From: Alistipes sp.
GTDB taxonomy: Bacteria; Bacteroidota; Bacteroidia; Bacteroidales; Rikenellaceae
DNA length: 18,615 nt
Direction: 5' to 3'
Assembly: GCA_017380275.1 (NCBI GenBank)
Contig: JAFOEH010000300.1
Span: forward strand, 1 to 18,615
Below are positions 1-5,818 of this stretch, piece after piece (the first letter of the stretch is position 1; every line of letters begins with the position of its first letter). A program made the translations under genes and the position numbers. Below the pieces are notes generated by a model. The model was given only the letters and a program-made list of their open reading frames with translations, was not told the DNA's origin and searched no databases.

Positions 1-60
1 ATTCACAATTCACAATTCACAATTCACAATTCACAATTCACAATTCACAATTCACAATTT
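1..60. repeat. Heptamer tandem array (ATTCACA)8
   Basis: Eight perfect head-to-tail copies of the 7-mer ATTCACA fill positions 1-56, followed by a broken copy. The array starts at base 1, so it may continue outside the window. It is followed by the spacer motif ATTTACAA and then a terminator hairpin. A decayed array with the same period recurs at 956-983 in the same arrangement. No coding function is apparent. Its position at the sequence edge would also fit an assembly that stopped in a repeat. Confidence 0.95.
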
Positions 61-80
61 AGAATTGGGGATTTACAATC

Positions 81-107
81 AAGCCGCACTTTCGGGTGCG
101 GCTTTTT
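81..107 (+). terminator. Rho-independent terminator of an upstream gene outside the window
   Basis: The stem GCCGCAC (83-89) pairs with GTGCGGC (96-102) around the loop TTTCGG, and two A-T pairs extend it outward. A run of five T (103-107) follows on the plus strand. It presumably ends transcription of a plus-strand gene to the left of base 1. Confidence 0.85.
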
Positions 108-120
108 GTTTGTGAGTAGG

Positions 121-179
121 CGCACTCTCGGTGGCTGGGGGGGCGTGCGACTTTTGTCGCACGAGCCACCGAGAGTGTG
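121..179. other. Long two-part hairpin with a one-sided G7 bulge
   Basis: The outer stem CACTCTCGGTGGCT (123-136) pairs perfectly with 164-177, and a G-T and a C-G pair extend it at the base. The inner stem CGTGCGAC (144-151) pairs perfectly with 156-163 around a TTTT loop. Seven consecutive G (137-143) lie unpaired on one side between the stems. No T run follows on either strand, so it does not look like a simple terminator. It may be a small dispersed palindromic element or a structured RNA; the function is unknown. Confidence 0.8.
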
Positions 180-200
180 GCGATTTTAGCAAAAATCGCC
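179..200. other. Second short hairpin abutting the long palindrome
   Basis: GGCGATTTT (179-187) pairs with AAAATCGCC (192-200) around a 4-base loop. A weakly T-rich stretch follows on the plus strand. It could be a weak terminator or part of the structured cluster that starts at 121. The A/T-rich inner half makes it less stable than the neighbouring hairpins. Confidence 0.5.
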
Positions 201-226
201 TTGTTTTGCATTTTTAGTGCGAAAAA

Positions 227-294
227 TTTGGATTTGTCGGTAAATTTTGCTTTCTTGCAAAAACGTGATTTTCAGCACAAAAAAACTCACAATT
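227..294 (+). promoter_or_regulatory. 5' flank shared with the third MORN gene, possible promoter
   Basis: These 68 bases before the first MORN start align with 3664-3730 before the third, with about eight substitutions and one gap by hand alignment. Both copies contain TTTG (227-230 here), then 19 bases, then a T-rich box ending in TTG. That spacing fits a Bacteroidetes promoter, although the -7 box (CTTTCTTG here, TTTTTTTG in the other copy) departs from TAnnTTTG. The block contains no obvious ribosome binding site. The conservation is clear; its role as a promoter is an inference. Confidence 0.45.
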
Positions 295-942
295 ATGAAG
301 AAGTATTTACTTATCGTGGCTATTTTCTGCTTGCCGAACGTGAGTTCTGCGCAACAATATGGCACACCTGGTTATTATGGAGAACGCATCAATTCAAGGG
401 AGAGCACTCTCGCGAGCATTTGGTCGGCGGGGAAATATGGTGGAGCACTCACTCCGTACGATTGGGGCAGACCAAATCTGCGCAAAAACCATAAAAAAGA
501 TGGCAAAATCTCTCTTGACCCCGTTGAATATATAAAACCCATTGAGGAAGTTGTCGACGGAACAACCGGCACAGCCACCCTTCGTTGGTCTGACGGATCA
601 TCATACGTTGGTGAAACTTACCGCACAACACTTCACGGTACGGGAACAATGACTTATTCCGATAAAGGCAAATATCACGGTCAATGGAAGTATAGCCATC
701 GTGATGGCGTTGGTACAATGGTCTATCCCGACGGTAGCAAGTATTGTGGCTCGTGGGAGCGCGACCTGCCAAATGGCAATGGCACATTCCAAACACCCGA
801 AGGCATTATGTACACCGTGAATTTTGAGAATGGTATCCCCCACGGCAAAGGCGTGATTCAAGACCTCGACGGACGTAAATACTCGGCTCGTTGGGTGCGT
901 GGAAAACTCAAAGAAAAGTCGATTAAGCCCCTCGAAGAGTAA
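295..942 (+). CDS. Secreted MORN-repeat protein 1
   Basis: This 215-residue protein starts at the ATG giving MKKYLLIVAIFCLPNVSSAQ, a short signal peptide with a likely cleavage after the A of SSA, so export to the periplasm or beyond is expected. An in-frame ATG 48 bases upstream is rejected because it would bury the signal peptide. After a variable segment (about 20-90) come four to five MORN repeats (about 100-205) of the Y-G-x-W/T...GxGTMxYxDG type, for example around KYHGQWKYSHRDGVGTM. The C-terminus carries KSIKPL, shared with the other two MORN proteins. MORN repeats are usually structural or lipid- or protein-binding; the specific role is unknown. It lies alone between hairpins upstream and a terminator downstream. 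Confidence 0.88.
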   Translation: MKKYLLIVAIFCLPNVSSAQQYGTPGYYGERINSRESTLASIWSAGKYGGALTPYDWGRPNLRKNHKKDGKISLDPVEYIKPIEEVVDGTTGTATLRWSDGSSYVGETYRTTLHGTGTMTYSDKGKYHGQWKYSHRDGVGTMVYPDGSKYCGSWERDLPNGNGTFQTPEGIMYTVNFENGIPHGKGVIQDLDGRKYSARWVRGKLKEKSIKPLEE

Positions 943-955
943 GCGCAAATTAATC

Positions 956-983
956 TTGAATTTTGAATCCTGAATTATGAATT
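956..983. repeat. Degenerate heptamer array (NTGAATT)4
   Basis: Four consecutive 7-base units read TTGAATT, TTGAATC, CTGAATT and ATGAATT. They keep the same period and AATT core as the perfect array at base 1. The array is followed by ATTTACAA and a hairpin with the same stem bases (GCCGCAC/GTGCGGC) as the one at 81-107, so the two loci share one architecture. Confidence 0.75.
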
Positions 984-989
984 TACAAG

Positions 990-1014
990 GCCGCACCCAC
1001 GTGAGTGCGGCTTT
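990..1014 (+). terminator. Rho-independent terminator after MORN gene 1
   Basis: GCCGCAC (990-996) pairs with GTGCGGC (1005-1011) around an 8-base loop and is followed by TTTATT. The T run is short, so termination may be partial. It sits 48 bases after the MORN stop codon and upstream of the argS promoter. Confidence 0.75.
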
Positions 1015-1071
1015 ATTGTGAATTATTTTCGCTTATCGCACAAAATATTACCGTTGTTCGCGAATTTTGCG

Positions 1072-1079
1072 TAAATTTG
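1072..1079 (+). promoter_or_regulatory. Probable argS promoter (-7 box)
   Basis: TAAATTTG matches the Bacteroidetes -7 consensus TAnnTTTG exactly and lies 34 bases before the argS ATG. A clear TTTG at the expected -33 spacing is missing; only a TTG at 1054-1056 is near. The implied leader is about 28 bases. Confidence 0.45.
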
Positions 1080-1113
1080 TCGCGCGAAAACAATTAAAAA
1101 CCATTATAACAAA

Positions 1114-2895
1114 ATGATTATCGAAGAGTTTATTTCGGGCGTAGTGGGTCGCAGTGTCGGCGCACTATACGGCGAACAGGAGGGTGAAGTGCTCCAAATC
1201 CAAAAGACACGTAAAGAGTTCGAGGGTGACTTTACCCTCGTGGTCTTCCCCCTGCTGCGACGCAGCCGCAAATCGCCCGAAGCAACCGCTACCGAAATAG
1301 GCGAACACATCGTGGCCAACAACCCCGAAGTGAGCGCTTTCAACGTCATTAAGGGCTTCCTGAACATCTCGCTCTCGGCCGATTTCTGGGCAGAGCGTTT
1401 TGCCGAAATGCGCGCCGATGAGGACTTCGGTCAGGCTGACGCAACGGGTCGCACCGTGATGATCGAGTACTCGTCGCCCAACACCAACAAGCCCCTCCAC
1501 CTGGGTCATATCCGCAACAACCTGCTCGGATACTCGGTGGCGCAGATCCTCAAAGCCAACGGCCACAACGTGATCAAGGCTAACTTGGTGAACGACCGCG
1601 GTATTCACATCTGCAAGTCGATGTTGGCGTGGAAGCTCTACGGCAACGGCGAAACCCCTGCATCGAGCGGTATGAAGGGCGACCACCTCGTAGGTAAGTA
1701 TTACGTCGAGTTCGACAAGCACTACAAGGAGCAGATCAAGCAGCTCGTTGCCGAAGGCGTGAGTGAGGAGGAGGCTAAGAAGCAGGCTCCGATTATGCAG
1801 GAGGCGCAGGCAATGTTGCGCAAATGGGAGGCCAAGGACGAGGAGGTGTACTCGTTGTGGCAGACGATGAACGGCTGGGTATATGACGGTTTCGACGTTA
1901 CGTACAAGGCTCTGGGCGTCGATTTCGACAAGGTTTACTACGAGTCGCAGACCTACCTGCTCGGTAAGGATATCGTACAGAAGGGCCTCGACGCAGGCGT
2001 ATTCTTCCGCAAGGAGGACAACTCGGTGTGGATCGATCTGGCAGCTGACGGTCTGGATCAGAAGTTGCTGCTGCGTGGCGACGGCACCTCGGTATATATG
2101 ACTCAGGATTTGGGTACCGCATTCCGCCGTTTCGAGGACAACAAGTTGGACGATATGATCTATGTCGTTGGTAACGAGCAGAACTACCACTTCCAGGTTT
2201 TGAAGTTGATCCTCAAAAAGTTGGGACACGATTGGAGCGATAACATCACCCACCTCTCGTATGGTATGGTCGAGTTGCCCGAGGGCAAGATGAAGTCGCG
2301 CGAGGGTACGGTTGTCGACGCCGACGACCTGATTGCCGATATGGTTTCGACCGCACGCGAGATGTCGCAGGAGCTGGGCAAGCTGGACGGCTGCACCGAC
2401 GAGGAGGCTGAGGCTATCTCGAAGATGGTCGGTCTGGGCGCGCTCAAATACTTCATTTTGAAGGTTGACCCCAAGAAGACAATGCTGTTCGATCCGCGCG
2501 AGTCGATCGATTTCAACGGCAACACGGGTCCCTTCATTCAGTACACCCACGCACGTATCTGCTCGGTGCTGCGTAAGGCGGCTGAGAGCGGTATCGACTA
2601 CGCAGGTCGCGTGGTCGGCATCGACTACTTGAAGGAGGAGATCGAGTTGATCAAGACTCTGAGCGACTACCCCTCGGTGGTTGCATCGGCAGGCGAGAAC
2701 TTCGCTCCGTCGATCATCGGTGCCTATATCTACGATTTGGCAAAGTCGTTCAACAGCTACTATCACGACCACTCGATTATGCGCGAGGAGAACGTGAAGG
2801 TACGCCAGATGCGTCTGCAACTCGCCTCGGAGGTTGCTCGCGTGATCCGTTCGGGTATGGCTCTGTTGGGCATCGAAGTTCCCGAAAGAATGTAA
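1114..2895 (+). CDS. argS: Arginyl-tRNA synthetase
   Basis: The 593-residue cytoplasmic enzyme charges tRNA-Arg with arginine using ATP. The N-terminal additional domain spans about residues 1-90. The class I catalytic core carries EYSSPNTNKPLHLGHIRNN (118-136), which includes the HIGH-type HLGH, and the KMSKS-type GKMKSREG at 391-398. The C-terminal helical anticodon-binding domain runs from about 475 to the typical ending RVIRSGMALLGIEVPERM. Length and both signatures are normal for bacterial ArgRS. It is monocistronic, with its own -7 box upstream and a strong terminator downstream, and has no functional link to the flanking MORN genes. It is richer in G+C than most of the polysaccharide genes, as expected for a conserved core gene. 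A 551-codon antisense open frame inside it is rejected as a codon-bias artefact. Confidence 0.98.
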   Translation: MIIEEFISGVVGRSVGALYGEQEGEVLQIQKTRKEFEGDFTLVVFPLLRRSRKSPEATATEIGEHIVANNPEVSAFNVIKGFLNISLSADFWAERFAEMRADEDFGQADATGRTVMIEYSSPNTNKPLHLGHIRNNLLGYSVAQILKANGHNVIKANLVNDRGIHICKSMLAWKLYGNGETPASSGMKGDHLVGKYYVEFDKHYKEQIKQLVAEGVSEEEAKKQAPIMQEAQAMLRKWEAKDEEVYSLWQTMNGWVYDGFDVTYKALGVDFDKVYYESQTYLLGKDIVQKGLDAGVFFRKEDNSVWIDLAADGLDQKLLLRGDGTSVYMTQDLGTAFRRFEDNKLDDMIYVVGNEQNYHFQVLKLILKKLGHDWSDNITHLSYGMVELPEGKMKSREGTVVDADDLIADMVSTAREMSQELGKLDGCTDEEAEAISKMVGLGALKYFILKVDPKKTMLFDPRESIDFNGNTGPFIQYTHARICSVLRKAAESGIDYAGRVVGIDYLKEEIELIKTLSDYPSVVASAGENFAPSIIGAYIYDLAKSFNSYYHDHSIMREENVKVRQMRLQLASEVARVIRSGMALLGIEVPERM

Positions 2896-2922
2896 TCAAA
2901 GAGATACTTTCGAGTAATTTTA

Positions 2923-2947
2923 GCCACCCTTCGGGGTGGCTTTTTTT
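2923..2947 (+). terminator. Rho-independent terminator of argS
   Basis: GCCACCC (2923-2929) pairs with GGGTGGC (2934-2940) around a stable TTCG tetraloop, followed by seven T (2941-2947). It begins 27 bases after the argS stop. Confidence 0.95.
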
Positions 2948-2953
2948 GCGCCC

Positions 2954-2978
2954 AAAATACAATGTAATATTGTATTTT
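2954..2978. other. 10-bp perfect dyad upstream of MORN gene 2
   Basis: AAAATACAAT (2954-2963) and ATTGTATTTT (2969-2978) form a perfect inverted repeat around GTAAT. It follows directly after the argS terminator and lies about 50 bases before the putative -7 box of MORN gene 2. Its A/T-rich dyad form fits a regulator operator better than an RNA terminator, but no regulator is identified. Confidence 0.5.
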
Positions 2979-3028
2979 AGCGACTATTGCATCGGACATA
3001 AATCGGCTGAAATTTGCATTTATTGGAA

Positions 3029-3036
3029 TAATTTTG
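3029..3036 (+). promoter_or_regulatory. Possible promoter (-7 box) of MORN gene 2
   Basis: TAATTTTG matches TAnnTTTG and ends 31 bases before the ATG at 3068. The nearest TTTG (3013-3016) is only 12 bases upstream, shorter than the usual 19, so this is a partial match. Confidence 0.3.
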
Positions 3037-3067
3037 TATATTGCGAAAGTGTAAAAGAGAGTGTGTT

Positions 3068-3637
3068 ATGAGAAGGTATCTGCTTATACTTCTTGCCGCA
3101 TTGTGTTGTCTGCCGAACATCAGCACGGCCCAAACAAGCAAGCAGCAAAGAAAGGAGCGTCGTGCTATGCAAGGCGCAATCGCAACAATTTGGTATTCGG
3201 GCATTTATAACGGACTTTATGAGTTCCGCTGGGGCGATTTGGACGTACCTGTGCCGTGGGCATTCGTGCGCCATAAAAACGTTTCACGAACGGCCCCCAT
3301 TCAAGAGGAGATGGATCCCGACACGGGACTGATCATTGCTCGCTACAAAGATGGCTCGTTTTACAACGGGCAAATATTATACAAAAATCTCACGAGCACA
3401 GGAACGATGTTCTATGCCGACGGCAGCAGTTACAGCGGCTCGTGGAGGGGATTTATGCCCCACGGCAAAGGGACCTACATAGCCCCGAATGGGGTCAAAT
3501 TTTCGGTCAAATCGGTCAATGGACTACCCCACGGACGAGGCTTGGTGCAAGATAGCGACGGCACGATGTACAAGGCAAAATGGGATCGTGCTATGATCAA
3601 ACCAAGAAGCATTAAGCCCCTGAAAAAGAAACGATAA
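3068..3637 (+). CDS. Secreted MORN-repeat protein 2
   Basis: The protein has 189 residues from the ATG giving MRRYLLILLAALCCLPNIST, a signal peptide with a likely cleavage in the STAQ region. An ATG 27 bases upstream would add nine charged or polar residues and is less likely. The segment at about 38-60 (ATIWYSGIYNGLYEFRWGDL) resembles MORN protein 1 (IW..G.Y.G......WG) but not protein 3. Two to three MORN units follow (about 95-165, for example SSYSGSWRGFMPHGKGTYIA), so it is shorter than its relatives. The C-terminal RSIKPLKKKR keeps the family tail. It may be co-transcribed with MORN gene 3, which starts 93 bases downstream. Function unknown. Confidence 0.85.
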   Translation: MRRYLLILLAALCCLPNISTAQTSKQQRKERRAMQGAIATIWYSGIYNGLYEFRWGDLDVPVPWAFVRHKNVSRTAPIQEEMDPDTGLIIARYKDGSFYNGQILYKNLTSTGTMFYADGSSYSGSWRGFMPHGKGTYIAPNGVKFSVKSVNGLPHGRGLVQDSDGTMYKAKWDRAMIKPRSIKPLKKKR

Positions 3638-3663
3638 ACAAAATGGCAAAAACAGCCAAAAAA

Positions 3664-3730
3664 TTTGGAATTGTCAATAAATTTTGTTTTTTTGCAAAAA
3701 CGTGATTTTCAACATAAAAAGCTCACAATT
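3664..3730 (+). promoter_or_regulatory. 5' flank shared with the first MORN gene, possible promoter
   Basis: This is the second copy of the conserved block at 227-294. It contains TTTG (3664-3667), 19 bases, then TTTTTTTG, and ends in CTCACAATT directly before the ATG. Its retention suggests MORN gene 3 may have its own promoter rather than depending only on read-through from MORN gene 2. Confidence 0.45.
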
Positions 3731-4366
3731 ATGAAGAAATATTTACTTATCCTTATCGTGGCTATTTTCTGCTTGCCGAGCGAGGGTTTTGCGCAACCTA
3801 TGTTCATAAATGCACCAAGAGAATATCAGCCTGTTGATCCTTCATTTGGCATATGGAATTCAATGATAACGAATTCTAACAAATCATTATTGAACAAGCC
3901 TAACAAATCGTCAAAGAAACAAAAAACGACCAAAAAAGTTCCGGTAAATAAGTTAAAGATTGTAGAAGAAAGCATAGATAAGGCAACGGGGATCTCGACT
4001 ATACGCTGGGAAGATGGATCATCGTATATTGGCGAAACATACCTAACAGTTTTTCACGGTACGGGAACAATGATTTACCCCGATAAAGGCAAGTATCACG
4101 GACAATGGAAGTATGATCATCGCGACGGCATTGGCACGATGGAGTATGCCGACGGTAGCAAATACGTTGGCGAGTGGGTGCGAGATTTGCCCAATGGCGA
4201 GGGCACTTTTATCAATCCCGAGGGCATTGCTTTTACGGGTAAGTTTAAGGACGGCGTTCCGCACGGCAAATGCGTTATGCAAGACCTCGACGGGCGCAAA
4301 TACTCGGCTCGTTGGGTGCGCGGAGTGCTGAAAGAAAAGTCGATTAGACCCTTAAAACAAAAGTAA
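3731..4366 (+). CDS. Secreted MORN-repeat protein 3
   Basis: The 211-residue protein starts at the ATG giving MKKYLLILIVAIFCLPSEGF, a signal peptide almost the same as that of MORN protein 1. An in-frame ATG at 3665 is rejected because it lies inside the conserved 5' block. The middle segment (about 23-85) is Lys/Asn/Ser-rich with a basic run near KSSKKQKTTKKVP and does not align with protein 1. From about residue 88 onward the two are close again: four to five MORN repeats (SYIGETY, KYHGQWKYDHRDGIGTMEY, KYVGEWVRDLPNGEGTF) and the tail KEKSIRPLKQK. A structural or binding role at the cell envelope is possible, but no partner is indicated. Confidence 0.88.
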   Translation: MKKYLLILIVAIFCLPSEGFAQPMFINAPREYQPVDPSFGIWNSMITNSNKSLLNKPNKSSKKQKTTKKVPVNKLKIVEESIDKATGISTIRWEDGSSYIGETYLTVFHGTGTMIYPDKGKYHGQWKYDHRDGIGTMEYADGSKYVGEWVRDLPNGEGTFINPEGIAFTGKFKDGVPHGKCVMQDLDGRKYSARWVRGVLKEKSIRPLKQK

Positions 4367-4369
4367 ATC

Positions 4370-4437
4370 ACACGTTTGCAAAACGTGTCAAGTTCAGTGG
4401 CTCGCCCTGCGGGCGGTCGCCCCAAACATAGAACTTG
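4370..4437. other. Nested hairpins after MORN gene 3
   Basis: ACACGTTT (4370-4377) pairs with AAACGTGT (4381-4388) around GCA. Next to it, CAAGTTC (4389-4395) pairs with GAACTTG (4431-4437) and encloses CGCCC (4403-4407) paired with GGGCG (4411-4415). The first hairpin lacks a T run. The enclosed GTGGCTCG also occurs on the minus strand of the 121-179 hairpin. This could be a repeat element or 3' UTR structure. Confidence 0.45.
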
Positions 4438-4456
4438 GATAGATCCCCAAAACAAC

Positions 4457-4488
4457 AAAAAAGCCACGCCTTTATTCGGGCGTGGCTT
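4457..4488 (-). terminator. Rho-independent terminator of the DUF5606 gene
   Basis: GCCACGCC (4463-4470) pairs with GGCGTGGC (4479-4486), extended by two A-T pairs, around an 8-base loop. On the minus strand six T (complement of 4457-4462) follow. TTAATTTT on the plus side means it could also stop transcripts coming from MORN gene 3. Confidence 0.88.
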
Positions 4489-4518
4489 AATTTTGAGCCT
4501 TGATCAGTTGGTCAAGTT

Positions 4519-4935
4519 CTACTCCTCGGTCTGCTCCTCCTCGTCGGGCAGCTTGAACTCGGTCATACCTGCCGAAACCAACATATTGTACCAAGCAAAA
4601 ACCTTCTTGATGTCCGAAACGTGAACGCGCTCACGATCGTACTCGGGCAAAACCTCCGCAAAGTAGCTCTTCAATGCCGATGCGTCCGACTTGGGATTGA
4701 TCGCCTCCTTACCCTCGGTGTAGGCATAAATCTTCTCGAAAACGTATGCCAAAGGCATATCCTCGTCCTCGGTGAAAATCGCAATCTCGGTCAGTGCGCT
4801 GACACGAGCCGTAGCCGACGCATTGTGACGACGACCATCGATAAGCGACTCAACAATAACACCATTGCTGCTGCGTGCAACATATTTGAACAAACCGGGC
4901 TGACCCGAAATTGCCAAAATCTCTTTCAATTCCAT
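4519..4935 (-). CDS. DUF5606 family protein
   Basis: The 138-residue cytoplasmic protein starts at MELKEILAISGQPGLFKYVA, the typical beginning of the Bacteroidetes DUF5606 family. An upstream in-frame ATG at 5046 would add 37 residues but would place the promoter inside the gene, so it is rejected. The N-terminal part (about 1-60) looks like a small beta-rich fold (GLFKYVARSSNGVIVESLID). A helical part (about 85-128) contains the segment LPEYDRERVHVSDIKKVFAW. The tail is acidic (PDEEEQTEE). There is no signal peptide or membrane segment. The family is widespread and conserved in Bacteroidetes but its function is unknown to me. It stands alone on the minus strand with its own promoter and terminator, and is probably not part of the polysaccharide system. 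Confidence 0.9.
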   Translation of the reverse strand: MELKEILAISGQPGLFKYVARSSNGVIVESLIDGRRHNASATARVSALTEIAIFTEDEDMPLAYVFEKIYAYTEGKEAINPKSDASALKSYFAEVLPEYDRERVHVSDIKKVFAWYNMLVSAGMTEFKLPDEEEQTEE

Positions 4936-4982
4936 ATTCTTCGAGTTTGTGAAATTTCGTTTTTCTAAATCGTTAACGGCCA

Positions 4983-5012
4983 CAAAGGTAATAATTTTTT
5001 CGACACCGCAAC
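4983..5012 (-). promoter_or_regulatory. Promoter of the DUF5606 gene
   Basis: On the minus strand, TACCTTTG (complement of 4983-4990) matches TAnnTTTG. GTTG (complement of 5009-5012) lies 18 bases upstream as a -33-like element. The -7 box is 47 bases before the ATG, which supports the start at 4935. Confidence 0.65.
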
Positions 5013-5107
5013 AATACATCACCACCCTTTTAATCTTTTGCGTCAATATTCGACCCGTTTATTCGTCTATTTCGCACCGCACGAAACGTAAAATTACCTC
5101 GCTATAC

Positions 5108-5138
5108 TTTGATTATATATAGAAAAACTATATCTTTG
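5108..5138 (+). promoter_or_regulatory. Promoter of the polysaccharide operon
   Basis: TTTG (5108-5111), a 19-base A/T-rich spacer and TATCTTTG (5131-5138) match the Bacteroidetes TTTG-N19-TAnnTTTG pattern exactly. Transcription would begin near 5145, giving a leader of about 150 bases before upxY. No long inverted repeats flank it, so there is no sign of the invertible promoters seen in Bacteroides fragilis capsule loci. Confidence 0.85.
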
Positions 5139-5144
5139 TACGTT

Positions 5145-5293
5145 AAATACTTGGAAACTTACATCTGTTTAAGAGTGGGTTGTCAGGTGCGCGAGATTTT
5201 GAATTGGGTTTGTCAGTGATACCGCCACAAGGGCATTGACAACCGCGAAGCGTACCCAGAACTCACCTAATCAAGCCCACACACGCAACATCA
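5145..5293 (+). other. Untranslated leader of the polysaccharide operon
   Basis: The region between the inferred transcription start and upxY has no convincing gene. GGGTTGTCAG (5177-5186) and GGGTTTGTCAG (5206-5216) are near-repeats. TGACAACC (5237-5244) can pair perfectly with the first or, with a bulge, with the second. TGGGTTTG (5205-5212) can instead pair with CAAGCCCA (5272-5279), one pair being G-T. In Bacteroides, UpxY proteins act on their operon leader to prevent premature termination, so this is the likely target region. The alternative pairings are visible; their regulatory use is inferred. Confidence 0.5.
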
Positions 5294-5818
5294 ATGAGCC
5301 AATCGTCAGAACCACAGTGGTTTGCAGCATACACGCGCAACAACTTTGCTCGACGTATCAAGAGCCGTCTGGTCGAGGCCGGTGTGGAATGCTACCTGCC
5401 TATGCGAATGCAAGAGCGCATCTACAACGGTCGAAAACGCCGCATTGAGGTGCCGCTCATTCCGAATGTGGTGTTTATCCGTGTGGAGGCCGACGCCTGC
5501 TACGACATCGTGAACGAGCTATCGTTGCCCGTGCGTTATGTACTCGACCGTGCAGAACGACGCCCCGCACCAATCTCGGACAAACAGATGAGTGATTTCC
5601 GTTTTTTGGTTGAGATGCCCGACGAGTGTCTGACGCTGGTCGATATTCCGCTGGCCGCAGGCGACCGCGTGCGTGTGACAGCAGGTCCGATGAAGGGTAT
5701 CGAGGGCGAACTGATTCGTATCAAGGGGCACCGCCGCGTAGTTGTGCGCCTCAACGACACCATCTCCGTCGCCTCAACCTATATCCCCGCAACAATGTTG
5801 GAGAGAATCGATGAGTAG
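5294..5818 (+). CDS. upxY: UpxY-type NusG-like transcription antiterminator
   Basis: The 174-residue protein has the NusG N-terminal (NGN) domain at about 8-105, beginning PQWFAAYTRNNFARRIKSRL and including ECYLPMRM and PLIPNVVFIRV. A C-terminal KOW domain follows at about 120-170 (AAGDRVRVTAGPMKGIEGEL). Size and first-gene position match UpxY proteins, specialised NusG paralogues that bind RNA polymerase and allow elongation through the leader of their own capsule operon. The genomic NusG is expected elsewhere. The stop overlaps the next gene by 8 bases. No UpxZ partner, the usual inhibitor of heterologous UpxY proteins in Bacteroides, follows it. The ATG choice fits the family N-terminus. 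Confidence 0.92.
   Translation: MSQSSEPQWFAAYTRNNFARRIKSRLVEAGVECYLPMRMQERIYNGRKRRIEVPLIPNVVFIRVEADACYDIVNELSLPVRYVLDRAERRPAPISDKQMSDFRFLVEMPDECLTLVDIPLAAGDRVRVTAGPMKGIEGELIRIKGHRRVVVRLNDTISVASTYIPATMLERIDE

Noticed and set aside
1..60. CRISPR array or replication iterons
   Set aside because: The units are 7 bases with no spacers, and no cas or replication initiator gene is nearby.
1165..2820. A 551-codon open frame on the minus strand inside argS
   Set aside because: It lies wholly antisense to a clear arginyl-tRNA synthetase, shows no recognisable domain, and is explained by the strong codon bias of argS.
4936..5046. N-terminal extension of the DUF5606 protein
   Set aside because: The family begins at MELKEIL, and the extension would cover the matching -7 box on the minus strand.
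5085..5144. AACGTA/TACGTT flanking the operon promoter as an invertible-promoter repeat
   Set aside because: The match is only 6 bp, expected by chance at this distance. Known invertible capsule promoters have much longer repeats.
5742..5810. Earlier start for the first GT2, overlapping upxY by 77 bases
   Set aside because: The added 23 residues are a Pro/Ser-rich out-of-frame reading of the upxY KOW region. ATG 5811 lies just before the first GT2 strand.
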